A stretch of 64,000 nt of DNA from Pseudoroseomonas cervicalis (lineage in GTDB: Bacteria > Pseudomonadota > Alphaproteobacteria > Acetobacterales > Acetobacteraceae), in assembly GCF_030818485.1 (NCBI RefSeq), contig NZ_JAUTAJ010000004.1, positions 1,281,001 to 1,345,000 on the forward strand, written 5' to 3'. A program made the translations under genes and the position numbers. Positions 44,261-52,614 of this stretch are shown here, piece by piece (within the stretch, counting starts at the first letter, position 1; each line of letters begins with the position of its first letter). Below the pieces are notes generated by a model. That model did not search any database. It was not told the DNA's origin and was given only the letters and a program-made list of their open reading frames with translations.

Positions 44261-46117
44261 TCAGGCGATGATGATGAAATCCTCGAGAAGCGGCAGGCTG
44301 TCGATGCCGGTCCATGGCAGGCCCATGGTTGCGATGTGCCGTTCGGTGCCATCGGCCGAGCGGAAGCTCAAGGTCCGACTGCCCGACATCGGGTCGGGCG
44401 CGACGATGAAGCAGGGGCCGGAATCCGGCGCCGCATCCGGCGTGACGACGGAGAAGCCTGCCGCGTCCAGATCCATGCCCTCCTGCAGCCCGCCCCCGAA
44501 GGCCGCGGCGGAGAGCAGGATGTGATCCTCGCCGAGCGTGAAATCGATCCGATAGTTGCCGCCATACAGCATGAAGCGGTCGATGCCGGCGCCACCCATC
44601 AGGACGCCGGAGCCCTCACGGCCGATCAGGGTATCCTCACCCTCGCCGCCAAGCAGCTGGTTCTGACCGCTGCCGCCATCCAGCACGTCATTGCCGTCGC
44701 CGCCATCCAGCAGGTCGTTGCCCGCGCCACCTTCCAGGACATCATCCCCTGCGCGGCCCTCCAGGACATCCTGGCCACCAAGCCCCTCCAGGCGGTTGTT
44801 GCCTTCGTTGCCGGTGATGGAATTGTCGATGCTGTTGCCGATGCCGTCGATATCGTCGCTGCCGGTCAGATGGAGGACGTCGATGAACTGGCCGCGCAGG
44901 TTGAAGCTGATGCTGGTCTGGACCGTGTCGTGCAGGCTGAAATAATCGCCTTCGATGACACGGTCGCCGACATTGTCGACGACATAGAAATCGTCGCCGC
45001 GCCCGCCCACCATCAGATCGGCGCCGGCGCCGCCATCCAGCACGCCAATGCCGTCACCGCCGCTATAGAGCTGGTCATTGCCGCCCTCACCGGAGAGGGT
45101 ATAGCGCCACGCCGTGCCCTGGTAGCGGATGACATTGGCCAGGGAGTTGCCGGTGCCCTGGCTGCCGCCGGTCAGCGTCAGATCCTCGATGAACTGCCCC
45201 GCCAGGGAGAAGTCGACGCCGGAAATGACATGGTCCCGGCCCTGGTTGCCGGCCTCGATCAGGCGCTCGCTGAGGCGGCTGACATAGTAGGTGTCGTTGC
45301 CGGCACCACCCTGCAGGACGTTATTGCCATAGCCGCCTTGCAGAATGTCGTCGCCGGCACCTCCCTGCAGCGTGTCGTTGCCGTCGCCGCCTTGCAGGAC
45401 ATCATTGCCGTCGCCGCCTTGCAGCGTGTCGTTGCCGTCGCCGCCCTGCAGCGTGTCGTCGCCATCCTCCCCCTGCAGGGTGTCGTCGCCTGTACCGCCT
45501 TGCAGGTCGTCATGGCCGGTGCCGCCTTGCAGGATGTCACGGCCGGCGCCGCCCAGGAGGATGTCGTTGCCGGCACCACCATACAGGGCGTCGTCGTCGC
45601 TGCCGCCATAGAGCCGGTCATTGCCCTCATCGCCATGCAGCGTGTCGTTGCCGGCGCCACCATCGATGACGTCATGGCCGCCGAGGCCGCGCAGCAGATT
45701 GGCGCCGCGATTGCCCAGCAGCTGGTTGGCGAGGGAATTGCCGGTGCCCTGGATGCCCGCATTCCCGGTCAGCGTCAGCTTCTCGATGAAGCTGCCGCCG
45801 ATGCTGTAGCTGACGCTGCTCTGCACCGTGTCGATGCCTTCGCCGGCGGCCTCGACCACCCGGTCGCCGGCACTGTCGACCAGGTAGATGTCGTTGCCGG
45901 TGCCGCCGACCAGCGTGTCGTTGCCGGTGCCGCCGCTGAGGTAGTCATCGCCCGCACCGCCCTCCAGCCGGTCATCGCCGCCGCGGCCGAACAGCTGGTC
46001 ATGGCCGCCCCTGCCGCGGATGTCGTCATCCCCCTCGGTGCCGATGAGCTGCTCGCCCGCCTCGGTGCCCTCGATCAGGGCCAGCAGGCGGGGGGTGAAG
46101 CGGGTCGGGGCCGGCAT
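44261..46117 (-). CDS. RTX calcium-binding protein, paralogue B
   Basis: A 618-residue paralogue of the neighbour downstream, sharing the start ([30 protein letters not shown]), the module order and the LLEDFIIIA end. It differs mainly by an uninterrupted block of nine near-identical nonapeptides (LQGGxGxDx) at residues ~189-269. No Sec signal is present, and calcium-dependent folding outside the cell after type I secretion is expected. The ribosome site GAGGAA precedes ATG 46117. The upstream ~40 bp match those of paralogue A, so the duplication included the promoter region. The role may be an adhesin, S-layer or biofilm protein. Confidence 0.88.
   Translation of the reverse strand: MPAPTRFTPRLLALIEGTEAGEQLIGTEGDDDIRGRGGHDQLFGRGGDDRLEGGAGDDYLSGGTGNDTLVGGTGNDIYLVDSAGDRVVEAAGEGIDTVQSSVSYSIGGSFIEKLTLTGNAGIQGTGNSLANQLLGNRGANLLRGLGGHDVIDGGAGNDTLHGDEGNDRLYGGSDDDALYGGAGNDILLGGAGRDILQGGTGHDDLQGGTGDDTLQGEDGDDTLQGGDGNDTLQGGDGNDVLQGGDGNDTLQGGAGDDILQGGYGNNVLQGGAGNDTYYVSRLSERLIEAGNQGRDHVISGVDFSLAGQFIEDLTLTGGSQGTGNSLANVIRYQGTAWRYTLSGEGGNDQLYSGGDGIGVLDGGAGADLMVGGRGDDFYVVDNVGDRVIEGDYFSLHDTVQTSISFNLRGQFIDVLHLTGSDDIDGIGNSIDNSITGNEGNNRLEGLGGQDVLEGRAGDDVLEGGAGNDLLDGGDGNDVLDGGSGQNQLLGGEGEDTLIGREGSGVLMGGAGIDRFMLYGGNYRIDFTLGEDHILLSAAAFGGGLQEGMDLDAAGFSVVTPDAAPDSGPCFIVAPDPMSGSRTLSFRSADGTERHIATMGLPWTGIDSLPLLEDFIIIA
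45311..45553 (-). repeat. 27-bp tandem array encoding RTX nonapeptides
   Basis: Nine head-to-tail 27-bp units, each starting CTGCAG or close to it on the plus strand (45311, 45338, 45365 and so on). Each encodes one LQGGxGxDx repeat. The units at about 45365-45445 are nearly identical at DNA level, implying recent expansion. Gain or loss of units keeps the frame. Confidence 0.85.
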
Positions 46118-46352
46118 GGCGTTTCCTCGCGGGTGGGCCTTTTCGTTTCGGACCCGTTCATGTTGCTGTCAAGCAGGCGCCGGCCGGCCGGGCCGCCCTG
46201 GCGCGGCGCGGCTTTGCTGCGGCATCAGGCGGATGGCCGGCGCGGCCCCCGGATGCCGACGGCCGGGAGCGCGGCGAGTTGATCAGCCGCCCCGGGTCGG
46301 CGGCGCAGCCGCGCCAGGCCCGCGCGACCTCAGGCCGCCGGGCCGCCAGAGG

Positions 46353-46790
46353 TCACTCGGCGCCGCGCTGCGCCACCGGCCGCCCTTCGGCATCGACCAC
46401 CGCCTCGCCATCCTCCTTGGCGAAGGCGCCGCGCTGCGGCCGGGGCAGGATGTCCAGCACCGTCTCCGAGGGCCGGCACAGCCGGACGCCGAGCGGCGTC
46501 ACCACGATCGGCCGGTTGATCAGGATCGGGTGGGTGACCATGGCGTCGATCAGCTGCGAATCGCTCAGCGCCGGGTCGTCGAGGCCGAGCTCGGCATAGG
46601 GCGTGCCCTTCTGCCGCAGCACCACGCGCACCGGCACGCCCATCTGCCGGATCAGCTCGGCCAGCTGCGCGCGGGAGGGCGGGGTCTTCAGATACTCGAC
46701 GATCTCCGGCGCCTCGCCGCTGTTGCGGATCAGCGCCAGGGTGTTGCGGGAGGTCCCGCAGGCCGGGTTGTGGTAGATGGTGATGCTCAC
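46353..46790 (-). CDS. arsC: Arsenate reductase (glutaredoxin type)
   Basis: A 145-residue ArsC/Spx-fold enzyme that reduces arsenate to arsenite with glutathione and glutaredoxin. Cys11 in HNPACGTSR is the catalytic cysteine with its CxxxR-like anion loop. KTPPSRAQLAEL, ALSDSQLIDAMVTHPILINRPIV and the downstream arginines are standard for the family. The start is GTG 46790, with a GAGG site 8 bases before; the plausible first residues MSITIYHNPACG support it. No arsB, arsR or acr3 is adjacent, so this may be an isolated copy. It is preceded by a DUF4347 gene on the same strand. Confidence 0.94.
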   Translation of the reverse strand: MSITIYHNPACGTSRNTLALIRNSGEAPEIVEYLKTPPSRAQLAELIRQMGVPVRVVLRQKGTPYAELGLDDPALSDSQLIDAMVTHPILINRPIVVTPLGVRLCRPSETVLDILPRPQRGAFAKEDGEAVVDAEGRPVAQRGAE

Positions 46791-46903
46791 GCGGGCGGTC
46801 CCTCGGCGGCGATGCGGGCGCGGCCGGCGGGCGCGCGGCGGCATCACAGCATCGCCGCGCCGCCAGGGCCAGCCCCGGCCCCAGCCGCCGCGGCGCCCGC
46901 CGG

Positions 46904-47419
46904 CTAGGCCGGCCGCGCGGCGCCGGGCGATGACCAGCGCGAAGGGGCCTCGCCCTCCAGCACGTCGCGGCCGGTGCGATGCGCCAGCGCCGCCATCAGC
47001 CGCGCGCCGCCGGCGCCCTCGGCCGCCGCGCCTTCCAGCCGGATCACCGCGCGCGGGTCCAGGCTGCGGCCAAGCGCCGCCAGCACCCAGCCGCGCGCCT
47101 CCAGCCCGGCCTCGGTCAGCTCGGCCTGGCCGAGCAGCAGCCGCCCGGCCTCGCCGCCGCCGCAGAGGCGCAGGCCGCGCAGCGGCGCGCGTTCCGCCGC
47201 CAGCTCGGCCAGCTGCAGCAGCCCGTCGCGCTGCGGGTCGAGCACCAGCACCGCCTCCTCCTCGCCGCAGGCGGCCAGGCGCAGCGTCCAGCCCGGGGCG
47301 CGCGGGTCCAGCACCAGCAGGGCGGGCGCCGCCGCGCTCTCCCGGCCTTCCGCCTGCCAGAGGGCGGAAAGCGGCGCCGGATCCGGCGCGGCGGGGCGGA
47401 GCAAGGCGTGTTGCGACAT
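46904..47419 (-). CDS. Stand-alone degenerate DUF4347 protein
   Basis: A 171-residue protein matching the DUF4347 pattern: PALLVLDPRAPGWTLRLAA, AVLVLDPQRDGLLQLAEL, LRGLRLCGGGEAGRLLLG and LAALGRSLDP, then a helix ending TGRDVL. In the family the strand LRGLRL is followed by a SHG motif and a later YGC motif, a caspase-like His/Cys pair. Here these positions read CGGGEAG and LEGAAAEG, so both are lost. DUF4347 is normally the N-terminal domain of giant RTX or cadherin surface proteins, which fits its place near the RTX pair. Start ATG 47419. The role is unknown. Confidence 0.65.
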   Translation of the reverse strand: MSQHALLRPAAPDPAPLSALWQAEGRESAAAPALLVLDPRAPGWTLRLAACGEEEAVLVLDPQRDGLLQLAELAAERAPLRGLRLCGGGEAGRLLLGQAELTEAGLEARGWVLAALGRSLDPRAVIRLEGAAAEGAGGARLMAALAHRTGRDVLEGEAPSRWSSPGAARPA

Positions 47420-47574
47420 GGCGAATCCCTTCTGGTTCGCGGCGAGAATGGAACGGTTCAGTAAAGATATCCTTGATCCACCGCCGGGGCGAGACCGGTC
47501 TCCCCTGGCAGATTCCGGCAAATGCCGGAGGGCCCAGGCTTGCCCGGCGCGGCGCGGCCCGGCATCTCGGCCCG

Positions 47575-48264
47575 ATGCAGGACATGGCGGCCGCCTTCTC
47601 GCTGGCGCTGGGGCTGATCGGCGGCGGCGACCGCGAATTCTGGGGCATCGTGGCGCTGTCGCTGCGGGTCTCGGGCAGCGCGGCGCTGGCCGCCTTCCTG
47701 CTCGGCGTGCCGCTGGCGGCGCTGCTGGCCATCGCCCGCTTCCGCGGCCGCGGCGGGCTGCTGCTGCTGGCCAATGCGCTGCTCGGCCTGCCGCCGGTGG
47801 TGGTGGGGCTGGCCTGCTACCTGCTGCTGTCGCGCAGCGGGCCGCTCGGCGCGCTGGGCTGGCTGTTCCAGCCGCAGGGCATGGTGCTGGCGCAGGCCCT
47901 GCTGGCGCTGCCCATCGTCACCGCGCTCGCCCATCGGGTGCTGGCGCCGCTCTGGGAGGAGGTGCGCGACCCCTTGCGCATCGACGGCGCCGGCCGGCTG
48001 CGCTGCGGCTATGAGCTGGCGCGGATGGGCCGGTCGGCGCTGGCCACCGTCTTCCTCGCCGCCTTCGGCCGCGCCATCGCCGAGGTCGGCGCCATCCTGA
48101 TCGTCGGCGGCAATATCCGCGGCGAGACCCGCACCATGACCACCGCCATCGCGCTGGAGACGCAGAAGGGCGACCTGCCGCTGGCGCTGGCGCTCGGCCT
48201 GGTGCTGCTGCTGCTCTGCCTGGCGGTCAGCGCGCTGACGCTGCTGCTCGACCGGCGCGGCTGA
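47575..48264 (+). CDS. tupB: Tungstate/molybdate-type ABC permease (TupB-like)
   Basis: A 229-residue inner-membrane permease with about six helices. The TupB family features are LLGLPPVVVGLACYLLLSRSGPLG, and the EAA-loop region AFGRAIAEVGAILIVGGNIRGETRTMTTAIALETQKGDLPLALALG. It should form the channel of a tungstate importer serving tungsten or molybdenum cofactor enzymes. The partner receptor (TupA) and ATPase (TupC) are not adjacent; the next genes belong to a sulfonate-class system. ATG 47575 is preferred over earlier starts. It is divergent from the DUF4347 gene. Confidence 0.88.
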   Translation: MQDMAAAFSLALGLIGGGDREFWGIVALSLRVSGSAALAAFLLGVPLAALLAIARFRGRGGLLLLANALLGLPPVVVGLACYLLLSRSGPLGALGWLFQPQGMVLAQALLALPIVTALAHRVLAPLWEEVRDPLRIDGAGRLRCGYELARMGRSALATVFLAAFGRAIAEVGAILIVGGNIRGETRTMTTAIALETQKGDLPLALALGLVLLLLCLAVSALTLLLDRRG

Positions 48265-48340
48265 ATCGCTTTTCGCGGCGCGGGCGGCGGACTAGTCTCA
48301 CGCGATCGGGAGGCCGCCGGGCCTGAGGAGACGAAAATCC

Positions 48341-49294
48341 ATGCAACGCCGCCTGTTCCTGGGGGCCGCCGCGGGCGCGCTCGCCCTTCCCTATGTCGCG
48401 CGGGCGCAGAGCCTGCCGAAGATCACCATCGGCATGTCCGGCTGGACCGGCTTCGCGCCGCTGACGCTCGCCGAGCAGGCCGGGCTGTTCCGCGCCAATG
48501 GGCTCGATGTCGAGACCAAATTCGTGCCGCAGCGCGAGCGCAACCTGGCGCTGGCCGCCGGCGCGCTGAACTGCGTCGTCACCACGGTCGACACCATGAT
48601 CCTGTGGGGCAGCACCATGCCGCTGGTGCAGGTGCTGGTGCTGGACAAGTCGAAGGGCGGCGACGGCATCGCCGTGCGCCCCTCGGTCACCAGCTGGGCC
48701 GGGCTGCGCGGCAAGACCGTGGCGGTCGACGGCCCCGGCACCACCCCCTATTTCACCCTGGCCTATATGCTGCGGGAGAACGGGATGTCGGTGAAGGACG
48801 TGCAGACCGCGACCCTGGCGCCGCAGCCCGCCGCCCAGGCCTTCGTCGCCGGCCAGTTCGACGCCTGCTCGACCTATGAGCCCTATCTCTCCCAGGTGCG
48901 CGCCATGGGCGAGGACAAGGGCCGCATCCTGGCCACCACCAGCCAGTATCCCTGTGTCGTCGACACCCTGGCCTTCAGCCCGGATTTCGTCGCGAAGAAC
49001 GAGGCGGCGGTGCGGCTGATGGTGAAGAGCTGGTACGACGCCCTGGCGATGATCGAGCGCGAGCCGGAGAAATCCTTCGAGATCATGGGCAAGCGCGTCA
49101 ACCAGTCGGCCGAGGCCTTCCGCGCCAGCGCCGCCTTCATCGACTGGCAGGACGCCGCCGAGAACCGCGCCTATGCCGCCGATGGCCTGCCGCAATTCAT
49201 GGCCAAGGCGCTGGAGGTGCAGAAGGAGGCCGGCGTGCTGCGCCAGGCGCCGGATCTGGGCAAGCTGCTCGACACCCGCTTCCTGGCCGGTTGA
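48341..49294 (+). CDS. ABC transporter substrate-binding protein (NitT/TauT class)
   Basis: A 317-residue periplasmic receptor. The signal peptide covers residues 1-22 (QRRLFLGAAAGALALPYVARA). The NMT1/THI5-like fold shows KITIGMSGWTGFAPLTLAEQAGLF, then LNCVVTTVDTMILWG, GLRGKTVAVDGPGTTPYFTLA and ACSTYEPYLSQ. Relatives bind taurine, sulfonates, nitrate, riboflavin or thiamin precursors. The ligand here is unknown. With the permease and ATPase downstream it forms a TauABC/SsuABC-type importer. An atypical ~300-bp gap separates it from the permease. Confidence 0.9.
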   Translation: MQRRLFLGAAAGALALPYVARAQSLPKITIGMSGWTGFAPLTLAEQAGLFRANGLDVETKFVPQRERNLALAAGALNCVVTTVDTMILWGSTMPLVQVLVLDKSKGGDGIAVRPSVTSWAGLRGKTVAVDGPGTTPYFTLAYMLRENGMSVKDVQTATLAPQPAAQAFVAGQFDACSTYEPYLSQVRAMGEDKGRILATTSQYPCVVDTLAFSPDFVAKNEAAVRLMVKSWYDALAMIEREPEKSFEIMGKRVNQSAEAFRASAAFIDWQDAAENRAYAADGLPQFMAKALEVQKEAGVLRQAPDLGKLLDTRFLAG

Positions 49295-49584
49295 CGCCCG
49301 GCCGGGCCGCGCCGGCGCCGCGCGCCCCTGGCTGCATGTCCGGGGCTGCGCGCGCCCGGGGTTTCAGGCACGACGGGGCGGCGCCTGGGCCGCACCCGGC
49401 GGGTCGTCCCAGCCCTGGGTCGCCCCGGCGCCGGGGCGATCCGGCGCCGGCGTGGCGGCAGCCGAGCGCTGCGGCCGGGCCGCGTCGCGTGGCCGCGCGC
49501 CGCTTCCTCCTCCTTCCGGCGATTGATGCAGGCTTGCTGACCTTTCCGGTGCCCGCCAAGCTGCGCCTCCCGCCCCGCACATCC
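49295..49584. other. Gap inside the ABC importer operon
   Basis: About 290 bp with no credible gene on either strand. Contains an 18-bp perfect palindrome (CGCCCCGGC-GCCGGGGCG, 49421-49438) and very G/C-rich sequence, with a less G/C-rich stretch near 49500-49560 that could hold a promoter for the permease. Confidence 0.45.
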
Positions 49585-49598
49585 ATGAGCGAGCCCCC

Positions 49599-50371
49599 TT
49601 GGAACCGCTGAAACCCATCCCCGCCGCGGCACGGATCGTCCTCGGCATCCTGTTCTTTGTCCTGTTCATCGGGCTGTGGGCGCTGGTCACGGCGACCGGC
49701 TTCGTGCAGCCGCTCTTCCTCGCCTCGCCCTGGCAGGCGCTGGCCTCCGGCTGGTCGCTGTTCACCGAGTACAATTTCGCCGGCGATATCGGCATGACGG
49801 TGTGGCGCGTGCTCGGCGGCTTCGTGCTGGCCAGCGCGATCGCCGTGCCGCTGGGCCTCGCCATGGGCGCCTACAAGGGCATCGAGGCCTTCTTCGAGCC
49901 CTTCATCTCCTTCGCCCGCTATTTGCCGGCCTCGGCCTTCATCCCGCTGCTGATCCTCTGGGCCGGCGTCGGCGAGGCGCAGAAACTGTCGGTCATCTTC
50001 CTCGGCAGCGTGTTCCAGATCGTCATCATGGTGGCCGTCATCGCCGGCGCCACGCGCATCGACCTGGTGGAGGCCGCCTACACGCTGGGCGCGCGCCAGG
50101 GCGGCATCCTGAAGCGCGTCATCATCCCGGCCGCGGCGCCGCAGGTGATGGAGGCGCTGCGCTTGGTGCTCGGCTGGGCCTGGACCTATGTGATCGTCGC
50201 CGAGCTGATCGGGGCGCAGAGCGGCATCGGCCACATGATCATGGACAGCCAGCGGCTGCTCGACACCGGGCAGATGATCTTCGGCATCGTCATCATCGGG
50301 CTGATCGGGCTGGTGACGGATTTCCTCTTCAAGGCGCTGAACCGGCGCCTGTTCCGCTGGGCGTCGCTGTG

Positions 50372-50372
<1 letters not shown>
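49599..50372 (+). CDS. ABC transporter permease (TauC/SsuC class), start probably frameshifted
   Basis: A 257-residue permease with about six helices. The EAA-loop signature is RIDLVEAAYTLGARQGGILKRVIIPAAAPQVMEALRLVLGWAWTYVIVAELIG, with the conserved glycine spacing. The only start in this frame is TTG 49599. An ATG with a better context (49585) reads MSEPP and then stops within nine codons. One more C in the run 49594-49598 would join MSEPP to LEPLKPIPAAAR, so the true start is probably 49585 and the run is one base short. It forms an importer with the flanking receptor and ATPase genes; its stop overlaps the ATPase start. Confidence 0.9.
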
Positions 50373-51187
<815 letters not shown>

Positions 51188-51191
51188 AGGC

Positions 51192-51681
51192 TCAGGTGCC
51201 GGCCTGGCGCGGCGATCCGGCGCCGCGCCAGGCCAGCCAGAGATGCAGCGTCGGCAGCAGCAGGCCGAGGCCGCTGACCTGCACCGCCAGCAGCCAGGGC
51301 CAGCCCTGCAGGCCCAGCAGCCCCGGCATGCCCAGCGGCAGCGTCAGGGCCAGAGGCGGGATGGCCCAGGGCAGCGCGCGCAGCTGGCGGCGCGACAGCC
51401 CGGCCGGGCCGTGCCGCAGATAGCCGGTCGCCGCCTGCAGGAAATGCCAGATGGCATAGGCGCCGCAGAGCGGCAGCGCCGCCGCCAGCCCGCCCAGCAG
51501 CAGGGCCGAGCAGCCCATCCGCCAGCCCGACCTCGCCGGAGAAGCCATAGGTCGCGATCATCGCGCCCGTCATGGTCAGGACCGCGCCGAAGATGAACAG
51601 GATGTAGAGCGAGGGCAGCGCCAGCAGGAGCAGTTCGAACCCGAACAGCACCCGCAAGGCGAGGTCCCGGCGGCGCGGCAT
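51192..51681 (-). pseudogene. Hypothetical membrane protein, frameshifted
   Basis: From ATG 51681 the frame encodes a basic start (MPRRRDLALRV) and a first long hydrophobic segment (LFGFELLLLALPSLYILFIFG), then AMIATYGFSGEVG. After this the hydrophobic character continues only one base out of frame (WRMGCSALLLGGLAAALPL, then IPPLALTLPLGMPGLLGLQG and VQVSGLGLLLPTLHLWL) to the stop at 51192. A single extra base near 51523-51529 would join them into a ~160-residue protein with four or five helices. No family recognised. It is convergent with the ABC ATPase and may be unrelated to it. Confidence 0.6.
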
Positions 51682-51885
51682 GCGCGGCTCCCCTGATGGC
51701 CCGGCGAGCTTCGCGGCGCCGGGGCAGCGCGTCAATTCAGGGCCGCGTCACCCTCCCGCCGGCGTGCCGGGCCGGACCGGGCGGCGCGACGGGCCATCCA
51801 TGCGGGGCCATGCGCGGCCATCGGACCATTCCGGCCGGGCCATGGCGGCGGCTCCGGGCGAGGGATCGCCAACCCACCCGGCGCG

Positions 51886-52098
51886 TCACTTCTTGCGCCT
51901 GGCCTTGGCCGCCTCGCCGACCCGCAGCCCCTCGCCCGCCATGGCCGCGAGCCGCGCCGGCAGATTGGCCAGGATGGCGTCGCGATAGCCCGGCACCTTC
52001 TTCCACGCCTTGCGCTCCGGCTTGCTCATGCCGCAGCCGAGGCACCAGCCGCTCTCCTCGTCGAATTCGCACACCTTGATGCAGGGTCTGTCGCTCAT
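51886..52098 (-). CDS. DUF1289 domain protein
   Basis: A 70-residue protein. DUF1289 is visible as PCIKVCEFDEESGWCLGCGMSKPERKAW, with four cysteines (Cx3C, CxxC) that probably bind zinc or a metal cluster. The C-terminus is basic (EAAKARRKK). ATG 52098 opens directly on MSDRPCIKVC. The function of the family is not established. It is divergent from a small CxxC protein gene; the 145-bp region between contains a LexA box. Relatives of this size are common in Alpha- and Gammaproteobacteria. Confidence 0.85.
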   Translation of the reverse strand: MSDRPCIKVCEFDEESGWCLGCGMSKPERKAWKKVPGYRDAILANLPARLAAMAGEGLRVGEAAKARRKK

Positions 52099-52186
52099 GC
52101 CGCTCCCATCCGGCGCGAGGGCGCCTCTGCGCGCATATGGCCCCGCCCCCGCGAAGCGCTCCGCAGGGCAGCCATGCAACCGGCTT

Positions 52187-52201
52187 GTTCTGTTTTTGTT
52201 C
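52187..52201 (+). promoter_or_regulatory. lexA box: Canonical alphaproteobacterial LexA (SOS) box
   Basis: GTTC-N7-GTTC, the exact consensus for LexA in Alphaproteobacteria, in an A/T-rich stretch (TGTTTTT spacer). It lies 42 bp before the ATG of the small CxxC protein at 52244 and about 90 bp before the divergent DUF1289 start. It is the only such box I noticed in the window. Confidence 0.65.
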
Positions 52202-52243
52202 TTTAACTAGGCTGGCCCTGCCCCTTCGCCCCGGAGACCCGTC

Positions 52244-52537
52244 ATGACGCTCCCCGCCCCCGCCTGGCCGCTGGACCGCGAGGCCGCCCTGCAGACCCGG
52301 CTGCAGGAATGGCGCGGCTGGCAGATCCGCGCCCGCTGCGCCGAGGGCCCCTGCCCCGCCAACCGCGCCGTGCCGGTCGAGGAGATGCTGGAAGCGCGCG
52401 GCAACCTGCCGCTGCACGAGATGGCGGCCTTCCTGCGCTGCAGCGCCTGTGGCGCCGCCAGCGGGCAGGTGGCGCTGCTGCGCTGTTCCCGCGCCGGGCA
52501 GGTGATCCTGCCGCTGCGCGGCCGCGCCATGCCCTGA
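52244..52537 (+). CDS. Small CxxC (zinc-ribbon-like) protein
   Basis: A 97-residue protein of unknown function. The N-terminal half is helical (WPLDREAALQTRLQEWRGWQIRARC). The C-terminal half has a CSAC knuckle (LRCSACGAASGQVALLRC) with a fourth cysteine in CSRAG, typical of a small zinc-ribbon. The start ATG 52244 follows a weak GGAG. A LexA box stands in its promoter, so it may be induced by DNA damage. It is not a known SOS gene by sequence. Similar short proteins are frequent in Rhodospirillales as hypotheticals. Confidence 0.6.
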   Translation: MTLPAPAWPLDREAALQTRLQEWRGWQIRARCAEGPCPANRAVPVEEMLEARGNLPLHEMAAFLRCSACGAASGQVALLRCSRAGQVILPLRGRAMP

Positions 52538-52573
52538 GGCCGGCCGATCCTTGGTGATTCCTTGGCAATTTCG

Positions 52574-52592
52574 GTTCATAAAAGAAATGAAC
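52574..52592. promoter_or_regulatory. Inverted repeat upstream of the GH8 gene
   Basis: GTTCAT and ATGAAC (exact inversion, 7-bp spacer) lie in an A/T-rich patch starting about 40 bp before the GH8 start. It could be an operator or overlap the promoter. Confidence 0.4.
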
Positions 52593-52614
52593 TGGCCCGG
52601 ACCGGATCGCCGGC

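Noticed and set aside
45311..45553. Regular repeats resembling a CRISPR array
   Set aside because: Units are contiguous with no spacers, are 27 bp in the reading frame, and encode RTX nonapeptides. No cas gene is present.
43223..46282. A very long (1019-codon) open frame on the plus strand
   Set aside because: It lies antisense to both RTX genes. The Gly/Asp-rich repeats of the real genes produce repetitive Ala/Val/Ile-rich complement translation. The minus-strand RTX frames have clear family motifs, so this is a shadow.
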